A stretch of 64,000 nucleotides of DNA from Tamaricihabitans halophyticus (GTDB lineage Bacteria > Actinomycetota > Actinomycetes > Mycobacteriales > Pseudonocardiaceae), in assembly GCF_004340875.1 (NCBI RefSeq), contig NZ_SLXQ01000014.1, positions 62,001-126,000 on the forward strand, in the 5' to 3' direction. The position numbers and the translations under genes are program-made. The notes beneath the pieces were generated by a model. The model was not told the origin of the DNA and searched no databases. It saw nothing but the letters and a program-made list of their open reading frames with translations. This document shows, piece after piece, positions 22,174 to 32,395 of this stretch. Numbering within the stretch: the stretch's first letter is position 1; the number at the start of each line of letters is the position of its first letter.

Positions 22174-23571
22174 TTACTCGCCGCGAATCGTTCGACGTAG
22201 CTTCGGCACTCGCTCGGCGAGCGTCCGTTCGACGCCGCGCTGGGTCGGCTCGTAGTAGTCCCTGCCAACCAACGTGTCCGGTGGGTACTGCTGAGCGAGT
22301 ACGCCTTCCGGAACGTTGTGCGGATACCGGTAGCCCTGCGCGTGGCCGAGCCGTTTTGCCCCCGAATAGTGTCCGTCCCGCAGATGTGCCGGCACGGTTC
22401 CGGCAAGCCCGGCGCGCACATCGCCAAGCGCCGCGTCGATCCCGGCGATCACCGCGTTCGACTTGGGTGCGGTCGCCAGGTGCACGGTCGCCTGGGCGAG
22501 CGCCAACCGCCCCTCGGGCATGCCGATGAACTGCACCGCGTGCGCGGCGGCCACCGCCGATTGCAGCGCGGTGGGATCGGCCATGCCAATGTCCTCGCTG
22601 GCGTGCACGACCAGTCGACGAGCCAGGAACCGTGGGTCCTCACCGGCTTCGATCATGCGCGCGAGGTAGTGCAGTGCGGCATCGACGTCCGAGCCCCGGA
22701 TCGATTTGACGAACGCGCTGATCACGTCATAGTGCTGATCGCCGTCCCGGTCATATCGCACCGCCGCCTTGTCCACCGTCGCCTCCACGGTGGCCAGGTC
22801 GATCTCCCCATCATCGGGGATCGCGTCAGCGGCGGCCTCCAGCGCGGTCAGCGCGCGGCGCGCGTCACCACCGGCCAGCCGCACGATGTGGTCCTCGGCT
22901 TCGTCGGTGAGCCGGACCCGTTCGGCGAGACCACGCTCGTCTCGTACCGCGCGCCGCAGCAGCTCGCGCAGATCGTCGTCCTCCAATGGCTGCAGCTGGA
23001 GGACCAGCGAGCGAGAAAGCAGCGGGGCTACCACGGAAAACGACGGGTTCTCCGTGGTAGCGGCGACCAGCAGCACGATCCGGTCCTCCACCGCGCCGAG
23101 CAGCGCGTCCTGCTGTGTTTTGGAGAACCGGTGCACCTCGTCGATGAACAGCACCGTGGACTGCCTGGCATGCACCAACCGGCGCCGGGCTTCCTCGATG
23201 ACCCCGCGAACCTCCTTCACGCCCGCGGACAGCGCGGAAAGCGCCACGAATCGCCGGCCGATGGCGTTGGACACCAGCGAGGCAAGGGTGGTCTTGCCGG
23301 TGCCCGGCGGGCCGTAGAGCAACACCGAGGCTGGCGCGGCGCCTTCCACCAACCGGCGCAACGGCGAGCCCTCGGCGAGCAGGTGCCGCTGCCCGACGAT
23401 CTCGTCCAGCTCGCGCGGCCGCATCCGCACGGCAAGCGGCGCGGTCGGGGCCCTGCCGGGTTCACCAGAGCTGTCCGGACCAGCGCCCACGGCTTCGTGT
23501 CCGGCCCGCTCCGTGGGCTCATCGGCGGGCACCATCCGGAACAGCCCGCCGTCCAACGATTCCTCAGCCAC
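22174..23571 (-). CDS. rarA: Replication-associated recombination protein RarA (MgsA)
   Basis: 465 residues. AAA+ clamp-loader-like ATPase acting at stalled forks with SSB. Walker A GPPGTGKT at 87-94, Walker [13 protein letters not shown], sensor 1 VAATTENPS, and the C-terminal tetramerisation domain ([21 protein letters not shown]). The N-terminal 45 residues are a variable tail. 73 nt separate it from the MFS gene. Confidence 0.94.
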   Translation of the reverse strand: MAEESLDGGLFRMVPADEPTERAGHEAVGAGPDSSGEPGRAPTAPLAVRMRPRELDEIVGQRHLLAEGSPLRRLVEGAAPASVLLYGPPGTGKTTLASLVSNAIGRRFVALSALSAGVKEVRGVIEEARRRLVHARQSTVLFIDEVHRFSKTQQDALLGAVEDRIVLLVAATTENPSFSVVAPLLSRSLVLQLQPLEDDDLRELLRRAVRDERGLAERVRLTDEAEDHIVRLAGGDARRALTALEAAADAIPDDGEIDLATVEATVDKAAVRYDRDGDQHYDVISAFVKSIRGSDVDAALHYLARMIEAGEDPRFLARRLVVHASEDIGMADPTALQSAVAAAHAVQFIGMPEGRLALAQATVHLATAPKSNAVIAGIDAALGDVRAGLAGTVPAHLRDGHYSGAKRLGHAQGYRYPHNVPEGVLAQQYPPDTLVGRDYYEPTQRGVERTLAERVPKLRRTIRGE

Positions 23572-23644
23572 GGCTCGACGTTACCGCCCAGGTCCGACGC
23601 GGTCGCCAGCTGGCGCGCTCAGCCATCGGTAACTCGACCACGCC

Positions 23645-25072
23645 TCAGCTCGCCCGAGATCTGGCAGCATCCTGCGCTCGCGATGTTCTCATCAGGAAGG
23701 CCAGCACCGTGGCTACCGCGCACAGGGTTCCGGCCGTGCGGAAGGCGGCACCGAAGTCGAGGGCGGCCCCGCCGGGCAGGACCTGCGGTGATCCGGCGAT
23801 CGCAACGAGGACAGCCAAGCCAATCGATCCACCTACGGTCAGGATTGCTTGCAAGACCGCCGATGCGGCACCAGCTTGCTCGGGCGCAACGGTAGCCATG
23901 ACCGTGAGGTTGTGCGCGACCAACGCCGCGCCAACTCCGACACCGATCATCGCGAGGGGGCCGAACACCTCTCCCCAGTAGGAACTCTCCCGACCGAGAC
24001 GGCTGAGCCAGAACATCCCGGAGGCGACCAGTGCCAGTCCGATCACCGCGATCGACGTCGCGGGTAGGCGGCGCAGCAAAGTGGGCACGAACTGGGAAAC
24101 AGCGAACACGCACACCGCCAGCGGCAGGAAGGCCATTCCCGTGGCGAGCGGGCCATAGCCAAGCCGGTCCTGAAGGAACAGGGTCAAGAAGAACCAGGCA
24201 CTGGTCAGGGACGCGGCCAGGAGTAGCAGATTGGCGTAGGCCAGCGCTCTGATCCGGTCGGCGAACAAGGTGAGCGGCACCATCGGCGACGAGATGCGCT
24301 TCTCGATGACGACGAACGTCGCCAACAGCCCGCCGCCGCAGGTCAGCGTCAAGATTGTCCACGGGTCGGCCCAACCGTATTCGGATGCATGGACGAACCC
24401 GAAGACAAGCAAGGTCATTGCGGCGATTGATGTCCCCGCCCCGGACAGGTCGAACCTCCCCGCTCGGCGGGACGACCGCGGGAAGACCGTGCCCGTCGCG
24501 ACTACCGCGACAACGCCGACAGGCACGTTGATCAGCATCACCCATCGCCAGGACAGGGCCGACGTCAAGAGTCCGCCGAGGATGAGACCAACGGCCAGGC
24601 CGGCGCCCGCCGCGGTCGAGTAGACCGCGAACGCCCGCCGTCGTTCTTCCTCGCCGGAGAAACTGGTGATCAGCAACGCGAGCCCAGCAGGCCCGGCCAA
24701 CGCGGCCCCCACACCCTGTAGCACCCGACCGGCAATCAGGGTCGCCCCGTTCGGAGCGAGCCCGCCAAGCAACGACGCCACCGCGAACAACGCCATCCCA
24801 GCAACGAAGACCCGGCGGTGTCCCAGCACGTCGCCGAGCCAACCGCCAAACAGCAGCAGTCCGCCAAAGGCGAGCAGGAATCCGTGCGTAACCCAGGTAA
24901 GAGCAGCCGGTGACATCCCGAACTCGAGCCCGATGCTTGGCAGCGCCACGTTCACGATCGTGGTGTCCAGCTGCAACATGAACTCGCATGCAACGACTAG
25001 CGCGAGCGCCAGCGCGCCCAGCAGCTTCCCTCGCATCGGCGAGGTTGCTCGCTGGCCTTGTACGGCTGTCAT
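23645..25072 (-). CDS. MFS exporter of the DHA2 (EmrB/QacA) family
   Basis: 475 residues from the ATG at 25072, which has SD GGAGGGG. About 14 membrane helices; TM1 motif LDTTIVNVALPSIG and motif A GWLGDVLGHRR mark a proton-driven drug exporter. It is divergent from a TetR gene over a 78-bp region with two inverted repeats, the usual regulator-exporter pair. The substrate is unknown; TetR presumably releases DNA on binding it. Confidence 0.9.
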   Translation of the reverse strand: MTAVQGQRATSPMRGKLLGALALALVVACEFMLQLDTTIVNVALPSIGLEFGMSPAALTWVTHGFLLAFGGLLLFGGWLGDVLGHRRVFVAGMALFAVASLLGGLAPNGATLIAGRVLQGVGAALAGPAGLALLITSFSGEEERRRAFAVYSTAAGAGLAVGLILGGLLTSALSWRWVMLINVPVGVVAVVATGTVFPRSSRRAGRFDLSGAGTSIAAMTLLVFGFVHASEYGWADPWTILTLTCGGGLLATFVVIEKRISSPMVPLTLFADRIRALAYANLLLLAASLTSAWFFLTLFLQDRLGYGPLATGMAFLPLAVCVFAVSQFVPTLLRRLPATSIAVIGLALVASGMFWLSRLGRESSYWGEVFGPLAMIGVGVGAALVAHNLTVMATVAPEQAGAASAVLQAILTVGGSIGLAVLVAIAGSPQVLPGGAALDFGAAFRTAGTLCAVATVLAFLMRTSRAQDAARSRAS

Positions 25073-25093
25073 GCCTGCTCCCCTCCACGATAC

Positions 25094-25137
25094 TATCTGA
25101 GAGTTATGCCCCAGATATAAGTAGGGTAGCACTCTCA
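25094..25137. promoter_or_regulatory. Overlapping inverted repeats, candidate TetR operators
   Basis: TATCTG-N12-CAGATA (25094-25117) is a perfect 24-bp dyad. TGAGAGT (25098-25104) and ACTCTCA (25131-25137) form a second perfect dyad 26 bp apart, starting inside the first. Both lie in the 78-bp gap between the divergent MFS and TetR genes. Confidence 0.6.
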
Positions 25138-25150
25138 TTTAGGAGGTCCG

Positions 25151-25726
25151 GTGACTGCCGCGAACAGGGCCCTGCGGGCCGACGCCAGGCGCAACCGGGA
25201 ACGGGTCGTCGCCCAAGCCGCGATCGAGTTCGCCGCACACGGCGCAGACGTCAACCTCGACGACATCGCCCGTGCCGCCGGGGTCGGCTCGGCTACCTTG
25301 TATCGGCATTTCCCCTCGCGCGATGCACTACTCGCCGAGGTCATCCAAGACAGTGTCGAGGCGCTCGATGCCCAGGCGCGCCAACTGATGGACGCCTGCG
25401 AACCCGACGTCGCCCTGACCAGATGGTTTGCGGCGGCGGTCAAGCACGCCGCCTCCTACCAAGGACTCTCCGCATCGCTGATGCGCAGCTTCTACGGCGA
25501 CGGCTCGCCCCTGCACGCCGCATGCGAGGCGATGCACGCCTCCGGCGCCGAAGTGCTGCATCGAGCGCAGGCCACCGGGCATGCCGACGCCGCACTCACT
25601 GCCGACGACCTCTTCAGCCTGGTCAACGCCGCCGCATGGGCAGCCGAATGGAACAATGCCACCCACGAGGACGCACTACGGCATTTCGCGACCCTGGTCG
25701 CACGAAGTCTCAACGCGCCCAGGTAG
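25151..25726 (+). CDS. TetR/AcrR family repressor
   Basis: 191 residues. DNA-binding domain at about 12-58 (RERVVAQAAIEFAAHGADVNL...GSATLYRHFPSRDALLAEV). The ligand domain has the SBD-type pattern of TetR C-termini. GTG start at 25151 with AGGAGG 4 nt upstream. It most likely represses itself and the divergent MFS exporter. A small GCCAT/ATGGC hairpin follows the stop (25731-25745). Confidence 0.9.
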   Translation: MTAANRALRADARRNRERVVAQAAIEFAAHGADVNLDDIARAAGVGSATLYRHFPSRDALLAEVIQDSVEALDAQARQLMDACEPDVALTRWFAAAVKHAASYQGLSASLMRSFYGDGSPLHAACEAMHASGAEVLHRAQATGHADAALTADDLFSLVNAAAWAAEWNNATHEDALRHFATLVARSLNAPR

Positions 25727-25821
25727 CGAGTGCCATGTCGGATGGCATCGGTGGACGACCACGGGACACCCACCTCGGACCGCGAGGCAATGGAGATCTT
25801 CGCGGCGCACGACGGCCAAGC

Positions 25822-26340
25822 TCAGCCGAGCAGTGGCTCGCCTTCGAACACCGCCAGTTCCTCGCGGTAGAACTCCAGCCCCACCCCGTTCGGATCCCGG
25901 ATGTAGAGACTGTCATCGGCGCCCCGATCCGGCCCGAGGTAATCAACTCCACGCTCGTCCAGCTTCGCCCTGATCTCGTCGAATCGCGCGCTGGTCACCG
26001 ACAGCGCCAGATGCTGCACGGCGCCAATCGTCTCCTGGAACTCCGGGTGATCATGCCCGGGGAAATCGAAGAACCCGAGCAGGTTCTGATGCCCGATGTC
26101 GAAGAAGAAATGACTGGAACCGACGTAGTCCCGGTTTTCCACCAGCTCGACCAGCGGGAAGCCAAGGAATTCCTGGTAGAACTCGATGGTCTCGGCGACA
26201 TCGCGGCAGATGAGCGCAAGGTGGTGCACCCCACGGGTTGCGGGCTCTGGCCGTTCGGCGACCGGGCGCAGATAGCGCTCACGCAGCTCCGCGCGCCGGG
26301 CACGGACGGCTTCCAGTTCGGCGCCCGAAGGTTGTGGCAC
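25822..26340 (-). CDS. VOC superfamily protein (glyoxalase/dioxygenase fold)
   Basis: 172 residues with two beta-alpha-beta-beta-beta modules (about 38-95 and 108-160). Likely metal ligands: H39/H40 in GVHHLALICRD, H112 in VQHLALSV and a Glu in GVGLEFYRE. Members include ring-cleaving dioxygenases and thiol transferases; the substrate cannot be read. Helical N-terminal 35 residues are an added element. GTG start at 26340. Confidence 0.8.
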   Translation of the reverse strand: MPQPSGAELEAVRARRAELRERYLRPVAERPEPATRGVHHLALICRDVAETIEFYQEFLGFPLVELVENRDYVGSSHFFFDIGHQNLLGFFDFPGHDHPEFQETIGAVQHLALSVTSARFDEIRAKLDERGVDYLGPDRGADDSLYIRDPNGVGLEFYREELAVFEGEPLLG

Positions 26341-26388
26341 GCCGACACCTCCCTTATCCGGTGGTCTGTGTGCACTGTCGAGGGAACC

Positions 26389-27489
26389 TCAGCGGCCCAG
26401 CACCCGACGCAGTGCGGCGAGGATCAGTTCCACGCGGTCCAGTCGCGCGTTGTGCCCCATCAGGCCGATTCGCCACACCGTGCTGGCGAACTTGCCCACC
26501 CCGGCACCAATCTCGATGCCGTAATCATCGAGCAGGACGCCGCGAACCTCCGCCGAGCTCACCCCATCGGGTACCCACACGGTGGTCAACTCGGGTAGCC
26601 GGTAGCCCTCTTCGGCGAACAGCTCCAGCCCCAGCTCGGTCAGCCCCTCCTGCAGCCGAGCACCCGCGGCGGCATGCCGCGCGTAGACCTCCGGCAGCCC
26701 TTCCTCGACGATGCGGCCGAGCGCGGCGTGCAGCGACGCGATCATCGCGACCGGCGCGGTGTGGTGATAGGTCCGCCCGCCGCCGTCCGCGCCGGTGACG
26801 TAGTCCCCGATCATGCCGAGGTCCAGGTACCAGGTCGGCGGATTCGGCACGCGCCGTTGCCAGGCGCGCTCGGAGACCGTGAACGGCGCGAGCCCGGGCG
26901 CGACGCCGACGCACTTCTGGGTACCCGAATAGCCGATATCGATACCCCACTCGTCGGCGGCGACCTCGATGCCGGCCAGCGAGGTGACGCAGTCGGCGAG
27001 GACCAGCGCGTTCGAGTCCCGCTCGTGTACCGCACGGGCGAGCGCGCCGATATCGCTGCGAGCGCCGGTCGAGGTCTCCGCGTGGACCGCGGCGACCAGG
27101 TCCGGCGATCCGTGCGCGGCGAGTACCCGGGCAACGTCCACCGGCTGACCCCAGTCGTGGTCGACCCGCACTACCTCGGCGCCGTACCGCCCGGCCACGT
27201 CGACCATGCGCTCGCCGAACAGGCCGTTGACCGCGATAACCGCGACGCTGCCGGGTTGGACGAAGTTGGCGAAGCCGGCCTCCATACCGATGGAGCCGGT
27301 GCCGGACAACGGGAGCGTCCGCGCGTTGTCCGTACCCCAGACCGTGCGCAGCCGGTCGCAGGTCTCGTCGAGGATGCGCAGGAATTCCGGGTCCAGATGT
27401 CCCAGCAATGGCGCGGCGAGCGCCGAGGTCGCCTCGGGGTAGGCGTTGGACGGTCCGGGGCCGAGCAAGAGACGATCAACCAGTGCCAT
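26389..27489 (-). CDS. Class V aminotransferase, alanine-glyoxylate aminotransferase family
   Basis: 366 residues from the ATG at 27489; the longer frame upstream crosses a repeat and is discarded. PLP lysine K192 in GYSGTQKCVG, and ADCVTSLAGIEV carrying the PLP-pyridine Asp. MALVDRLLLGPGPSN is the usual start. Could act on alanine, serine or pyrimidine-derived ureides with glyoxylate or pyruvate. No SD is obvious. Confidence 0.88.
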   Translation of the reverse strand: MALVDRLLLGPGPSNAYPEATSALAAPLLGHLDPEFLRILDETCDRLRTVWGTDNARTLPLSGTGSIGMEAGFANFVQPGSVAVIAVNGLFGERMVDVAGRYGAEVVRVDHDWGQPVDVARVLAAHGSPDLVAAVHAETSTGARSDIGALARAVHERDSNALVLADCVTSLAGIEVAADEWGIDIGYSGTQKCVGVAPGLAPFTVSERAWQRRVPNPPTWYLDLGMIGDYVTGADGGGRTYHHTAPVAMIASLHAALGRIVEEGLPEVYARHAAAGARLQEGLTELGLELFAEEGYRLPELTTVWVPDGVSSAEVRGVLLDDYGIEIGAGVGKFASTVWRIGLMGHNARLDRVELILAALRRVLGR

Positions 27490-27561
27490 GCCCACGACTC
27501 TATTCGGTAACTCGGCGGCCGACAGCGCGACGGGGTGTACCGCACACCACGTGCCGTCAAC

Positions 27562-27587
27562 ACCGCAATGTTTCGGGATCTTGCGGT
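27562..27587 (-). repeat. 26-bp palindromic repeat, copy 2
   Basis: Minus strand: ACCGCAAGATCCCGAAA, CAT, TGCGGT. The first A is the last base of the TAA stop of the phosphotransferase gene. ACCGCAA/TTGCGGT form a 7-bp stem, so it may end that transcript before the aminotransferase gene. Confidence 0.85.
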
Positions 27588-28816
27588 TACCGGAAGGCCA
27601 GGTACGGCTCGACCTCGATCCGTTGCGCGAACCGCCTGGCCAGCTGGTTGGCCAGCTCGCTCGCGTAGTCCGCAAGCTCGTGCACGCCGGCTTGGCCAGC
27701 ATCGGTAGCCAGCCGCGCCCAGCGCGCGGCCAGTGCCTCGGCATCGCTCGAGGAGAACGGCAGCAGCTCGGTACGGGGCGGACCAGCCACACCACCGTGC
27801 GTGGCGACCAGTTCCGGCAGCAGTTGCCAGGTGGACAGCACCAGCCAGACGAGCTGCCCATCCAGCATTCCGCTGCCGAACAGCGAATCATTGGCCAGAT
27901 CCGGCCACACCTCGGTCACCTCGGCTCGCCAGGAGGCGACCATGGCTTCGGTCATCCCCGCGGGCAGGGCGAGCGCGCCCGCCGAAGAGGCCAGCGGCAT
28001 CCGCAGGTAGGCCGCGTCCAGCAGCGCGTTTCGCACGCAGCCGCGTTCGAAGTCCAGGAACCGCACGCCGGCGTTGGTCACCAGGTTGTTGTCCGGCGCG
28101 AGATCAACCGGACTCAACGCCCGGTACGGCGCGGCCTCCACTCTGGCGCCAGCCCTGCTGATCAGCACCCGAATCGGGTCCGGGGTCGGAACGCCAAGCA
28201 CCTCGTCAAGCACCGAGGGCAGCTCGCCACAGGCGAGCTCCACGGTCGAGGCCAGCCCGCTGACCACGTCACCGCCACCGAAGCGCCGCATGAGCGCGTC
28301 GAAATCGGCTTCCCTGCCGGCGGTGCTGGCATGCAGTTGTCCCAGCGAACGAGCCCAGGACAGCAGCGCACCCTCGGCGCCGCGGGCGTCCGAGCCGAGC
28401 AGTTTGTCCTCGACGGTCGCCGCCCTGCCGAGGTCTTCGAGGACGATCACCCGCTTCGTCGCGTCCTGCGCGATCAATTCCGGGCAGCGCCGCTCGTCCT
28501 CGGCGAGCGCGGTGAACAGCTGGTAGGCGACCGCCTCATGGGCAAAGGGGTCCCAATCACCCGGTGCGGCCGCCGGATAGTGCTTGATCACCAACGTCCT
28601 GGGCAGCGAGAACGGGCTGGCCGCTACTCGGACACGGACCACCGTGGCAGGCCCACTGCCCGCCAGGTCCTCGGCGCCGTCCAGGTTGATCGTCGCACCG
28701 AATCTGCTGGACAGCACCGCTTCTCCGGCAGCGACAGCGGCCGCGATCGCTTCGACGATCGCAGCTGAATCAGCATTGTCAAAGGCAAGCTTCTCGGCCG
28801 TGGACTCCACGCTCAT
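27587..28816 (-). CDS. APH/choline-kinase family phosphotransferase
   Basis: 409 residues from the ATG at 28816 (SD GGGAGAG). A full two-lobe kinase: VIKHY (ATP Lys), RVIVLEDLG hinge, PVDLAPDNN catalytic loop (D and N) and FLDFERG metal site. Substrate unknown. Its TAA stop runs straight into a dispersed palindromic repeat. Upstream, toward aspS, lies a 214-bp non-coding region with a strong dyad. Confidence 0.82.
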   Translation of the reverse strand: MSVESTAEKLAFDNADSAAIVEAIAAAVAAGEAVLSSRFGATINLDGAEDLAGSGPATVVRVRVAASPFSLPRTLVIKHYPAAAPGDWDPFAHEAVAYQLFTALAEDERRCPELIAQDATKRVIVLEDLGRAATVEDKLLGSDARGAEGALLSWARSLGQLHASTAGREADFDALMRRFGGGDVVSGLASTVELACGELPSVLDEVLGVPTPDPIRVLISRAGARVEAAPYRALSPVDLAPDNNLVTNAGVRFLDFERGCVRNALLDAAYLRMPLASSAGALALPAGMTEAMVASWRAEVTEVWPDLANDSLFGSGMLDGQLVWLVLSTWQLLPELVATHGGVAGPPRTELLPFSSSDAEALAARWARLATDAGQAGVHELADYASELANQLARRFAQRIEVEPYLAFR

Positions 28817-28904
28817 CTCTCCCGACCTTACTCGCGAACGCGGCTGACCGACCACTGTCGCCAACCGAATACCCGCGCGATGCCCCGTTTATCGGTACGG
28901 AAAA

Positions 28905-28980
28905 CGCGGTGCGTGAGCAACGTCGCGCGGGGTCGCACGGCGAGTCACCAAACACCACTGGTATCGACTCGCGCACCGCG
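28905..28980. other. Nested inverted repeats downstream of aspS
   Basis: CGCGGTGCG (28905-28913) pairs with CGCACCGCG (28972-28980), and CGAGTC (28941-28946) with GACTCG (28965-28970), which abuts the outer arm. It lies in the 214-bp gap between the aspS stop and the next gene. A terminator or small structured RNA is possible; nothing else is seen in the gap. Confidence 0.45.
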
Positions 28981-29030
28981 GGTAGCCACCTTAGCGCGCC
29001 AGGCAAGGCTCCCCGCGGTACCTGAACCCG

Positions 29031-30800
29031 TCAGCCCTTACCGGTCTGCGGTTTCGCGTCCACGCCCGCTTCCTTGCGCTGCTGCGCGGTAATCGGCGCC
29101 GGAGCACCGGTGAGCGGGTCGTAACCGCCGCCGGTCTTCGGGAACGCGATCACGTCCCGCAACGACTCCGAGCCGGTCAGCAGCATCGCGATCCGGTCCC
29201 AGCCGAACGCGATCCCACCGTGCGGCGGCGGGCCGTACTGGAAGGCGTCCAGGAGGAACCCGAACTTTTCCTGCGCCTCCTGCTCGCTGAGGCCCATGGT
29301 GCGGAACACCCGCTGCTGGACGTCGGCCTGATGGATACGGATCGAACCGCCGCCGATCTCGTGGCCGTTGCAGACAATGTCGTAGGCATAGGCAAGCGCG
29401 TTGCCCGGGTCCGACTCGAACTTGTCGATCCACTCCGGGGTTGGCGAGGTGAACGCGTGGTGCACCGCCGTCCAGCTCCCGCCGCCGACCGCGACGTCAT
29501 CGGTGTCCTCGACCGAGGCGAACAGTGGCGCGTCCACCACCCAGACAAAGGACCAGGCGTTCTCGTCGATCATGTCGAGCCGCTCGGCGATCTCCACCCT
29601 TGCCGCCCCCAGCAGCGCGCGCGCCTCGTGCGGCTTACCCGCGCCGAAGAACACGCAGTCCCCCGGCTTGGCGCCGACGCGCTCAGCCAGCCCTGCCCGC
29701 TCGGCCTCGGAGAGGTTCTTGGCTACCGGCCCACCCAGCGTGCCGTCCTCGGCGATCAGCACGTAGGCCAGCCCCTTGGCGCCGCGCTGCTTTGCCCACT
29801 CCTGCCAGGCGTCCAGTTGCCGGCGAGGCTGGTCGGCACCGCCTGGCATCACCACGGCCCCGACGTACGGCGCCTGGAAGACCCGGAACGGCGTTTCCGC
29901 GAAGTACTCGGTGAGCTCGGTGAGCTCCAAGCCAAACCGCAGGTCCGGCTTGTCCGTGCCGTATCGGGCCATGGCCTCCGCGTAGCTGATCCGACTGATC
30001 GGCCGGGGGATCTCGTGGCCCGCGACGCCCTGCCAGAGCGCGCCGACGATGGCTTCGCCCAGTTCGATCACGTCGTCCTGCTCGACAAAGCTCATCTCGA
30101 TGTCCAGCTGGGTGAACTCCGGCTGGCGGTCCGCGCGGAAGTCCTCGTCCCGGTAGCAACGCGCGATCTGGTAATAGCGCTCCAGCCCGCCGACCATCAG
30201 CAGCTGTTTGAACAGCTGCGGCGACTGCGGCAGGGCGTACCAGGCCCCTGGGCGCAGCCGTGCCGGCACCACGAAGTCCCGCGCGCCCTCCGGCGTCGAC
30301 CTGGTCATCGTCGGGGTCTCGACCTCGACGAAGTCCCGGTCGTGCAGCACTCCCCTGGCGATCCGGTTGATCTCGCTACGGGTCCGCATGGCACGGGCCG
30401 AGCTCGTACGCCGCAGGTCGAGATACCGGTGCCGCAGGCGCACCTCCTCACCCACGTCCAGATGCTCGTCCAGCTGGAACGGCAACGGCGCGGATTCGCT
30501 GAGCACGTCCAGCTCAGTGGCGAGTACCTCGATCGAGCCGGTGGCGATCTCGGGGTTCTCGTTGCCACCCGGCCGTACCGCCACCTCCCCGGTAACCCGC
30601 AGGCAGTATTCGGCACGCAGTTGATGCGCCCGCTCCGCCATGTCTCCTTCGCGGAACACCACCTGGGCGACGCCGGAGGCGTCCCGGAGATCGATGAAGA
30701 TCACTCCGCCGTGGTCGCGCCGACGTGCCACCCAGCCGGTCAGGGTGACGGACTGCTCGGCGTGCTGCTCGCGCAGCGTGCCGGCCTGGTGCGTGCGCAT
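29031..30800 (-). CDS. aspS: Aspartyl-tRNA synthetase
   Basis: 589 residues from the ATG at 30800. N-terminal OB anticodon domain ([23 protein letters not shown]), class II motif 2 [20 protein letters not shown] in part, GAD insertion, and motif 3 [12 protein letters not shown]. Bacterial-type. No gatCAB is visible, so discriminating versus non-discriminating status is open. Divergent from tatA over 262 bp in which I see only weak promoter-like sequence. Confidence 0.97.
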   Translation of the reverse strand: MRTHQAGTLREQHAEQSVTLTGWVARRRDHGGVIFIDLRDASGVAQVVFREGDMAERAHQLRAEYCLRVTGEVAVRPGGNENPEIATGSIEVLATELDVLSESAPLPFQLDEHLDVGEEVRLRHRYLDLRRTSSARAMRTRSEINRIARGVLHDRDFVEVETPTMTRSTPEGARDFVVPARLRPGAWYALPQSPQLFKQLLMVGGLERYYQIARCYRDEDFRADRQPEFTQLDIEMSFVEQDDVIELGEAIVGALWQGVAGHEIPRPISRISYAEAMARYGTDKPDLRFGLELTELTEYFAETPFRVFQAPYVGAVVMPGGADQPRRQLDAWQEWAKQRGAKGLAYVLIAEDGTLGGPVAKNLSEAERAGLAERVGAKPGDCVFFGAGKPHEARALLGAARVEIAERLDMIDENAWSFVWVVDAPLFASVEDTDDVAVGGGSWTAVHHAFTSPTPEWIDKFESDPGNALAYAYDIVCNGHEIGGGSIRIHQADVQQRVFRTMGLSEQEAQEKFGFLLDAFQYGPPPHGGIAFGWDRIAMLLTGSESLRDVIAFPKTGGGYDPLTGAPAPITAQQRKEAGVDAKPQTGKG

Positions 30801-31062
30801 CACGGGTACCGCTCTCCTCAGCGTTCGATCGTCATACCGGTCGTGTGGGGATATCCTCGAAGCGCGTCTCGCGACGCCGCAGGACACCCTCGTAGGCCAC
30901 TCCCGCTGGTGCTTTCCGGCGGGACGTACGGTTGTCGGGCACAAAGGCTATCGGGCGGCGATTCGCGGGCACCACCAGGTTTCTTCCCGGCGGTACCACG
31001 GCGGCTAGTGCACGCTAAGGTGACCGGCAAGGACCAGCGAGACAGGCAGAAAGGTTGGCGTC

Positions 31063-31320
31063 ATGGGAAGCATCGGACCAGCGCATATCATCATCGTTCT
31101 GGTGGCGTTCGTGCTCCTGTTCGGCGCGAAGAAGCTGCCGGACATGGCGCGATCGGTCGGCCAGTCGATGCGCATCTTCAAGGCCGAGACGACCCAGCTC
31201 AAGGACGACAAGTCCGCTGACGTCCAGTCTCAGCAGGCCCAACAGGCCAGTAACGTCGAAGACGCTGAGATCGTTGATTCGGACGGGGACACCCGCCGGA
31301 GCACCACCGGCACGAACTGA
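31063..31320 (+). CDS. tatA: Sec-independent protein translocase TatA
   Basis: 85 residues: N-terminal membrane helix (about 5-20, [15 protein letters not shown]), the [21 protein letters not shown] amphipathic helix of TatA, and an acidic tail. TatA oligomers form the pore for folded twin-arginine substrates recruited by TatC. It is 19 nt before tatC, same transcript. Confidence 0.95.
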   Translation: MGSIGPAHIIIVLVAFVLLFGAKKLPDMARSVGQSMRIFKAETTQLKDDKSADVQSQQAQQASNVEDAEIVDSDGDTRRSTTGTN

Positions 31321-31339
31321 GTAAAGGACGCGCGGGACG

Positions 31340-32323
31340 GTGGCAGGAGCAGCGAACGGCGAGGAGCGCCCGAGCCGACGCGCCAAGCGCCGGATGCGCA
31401 GCCGTAAGCACAATCCCGAAGGCTCGATGAGCCTGCGGGACCACATCTACGAACTGCGCAACCGGCTCGGCTTCGCACTGTTGTTCGTGGCGGCTGGTGG
31501 AATTTTCGGTTTCATCTGGTTTACCACCAGGCTCGGCCCCATCCCCACGCTGAGCGATTTGATGCTCGGCCCCTACTGTCAGCTGCCCAACACGGTTCGT
31601 TTCGAGCCCACTCCCGGGCAGTGCCAGCTCTTCCAGACTCAGCCGCTGGAAGCCTTCCTGATCCGGTTCAAGGTCGGTATCGCCGTCGGCGCGGTGGTCA
31701 CCAGCCCTGGCTGGCTCTACCAACTGTGGGCGTTCATCACCCCCGGTCTGTACAAGAACGAACGCAAGTACGCGCTGACCTTCGTCGGCCTTGCCAGCAT
31801 CCTGTTCACGATCGGCGCGTTGCTCGCCTACTTCGTCGTCCCCGCTGGTCTGAGCGTGCTGGTGAACTTCGGCGGCGACACCTTCATCACCGCGCTGGCC
31901 GCGGACCGCTATCTCAGCTTCATCCTGATCATGCTGGTGATATTCGGGGTGAGTTTCCTGCTGCCGCTGGCTGTCGTGATGCTCAACCGGGTTGGTGTAC
32001 TCCCCTACGCCAACCTGAAGAAGTGGCGGCGCGGGATCATTTTCGGGCTGTGTATCTTCGCGGCGATCGCTACCCCCGCCGATGTGGTCTCGATGATGGT
32101 GCTGTGGGTCGCCATGATCGTGCTGTTCGAGGTCGCCGTGCAGATCTCCCGGGTGCACGACAAGCGTAAGCACAAGCGTGAAGTCGCCGCCGGGCTCGCC
32201 GGACTGAGCGACGACGAGGCCTCCGACATCGACCTTACCCCGACACCGGTCGAGACCAGCGATGTTGACGCCGGCGGCGATGGCGGACGCCGGGGACGCC
32301 CCGACTACACCGACACCACCTGA
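31340..32323 (+). CDS. tatC: Sec-independent protein translocase TatC
   Basis: 327 residues, GTG start. Six membrane helices; the N-terminal MSLRDHIYELRNRLGFAL, the LYQLWAFITPGLYKNERKYA loop and ATPADVVSMM are the family signatures. It recognises twin-arginine signals. The 30-residue basic N-terminal extension and a 60-residue acidic C-terminal tail are actinobacterial traits. Pairs with tatA. Confidence 0.96.
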   Translation: MAGAANGEERPSRRAKRRMRSRKHNPEGSMSLRDHIYELRNRLGFALLFVAAGGIFGFIWFTTRLGPIPTLSDLMLGPYCQLPNTVRFEPTPGQCQLFQTQPLEAFLIRFKVGIAVGAVVTSPGWLYQLWAFITPGLYKNERKYALTFVGLASILFTIGALLAYFVVPAGLSVLVNFGGDTFITALAADRYLSFILIMLVIFGVSFLLPLAVVMLNRVGVLPYANLKKWRRGIIFGLCIFAAIATPADVVSMMVLWVAMIVLFEVAVQISRVHDKRKHKREVAAGLAGLSDDEASDIDLTPTPVETSDVDAGGDGGRRGRPDYTDTT

Positions 32324-32395
32324 GATAGCCCGGAAACCGCGGCCTGGAGGTAGCCCGCCCGGTGATCGAGTCGAGGGCACCGGCAAGATGAGGCC

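Noticed and set aside
22318-23895. 525-aa plus-strand ORF opposite rarA
   Set aside because: Antisense shadow of rarA and the MFS gene; rarA has all AAA+ motifs.
29220-31220. 666-aa plus-strand ORF over aspS and tatA
   Set aside because: It mirrors the GC-rich codons of aspS and partly overlaps tatA; composition is Arg/Leu/His-rich without family motifs.
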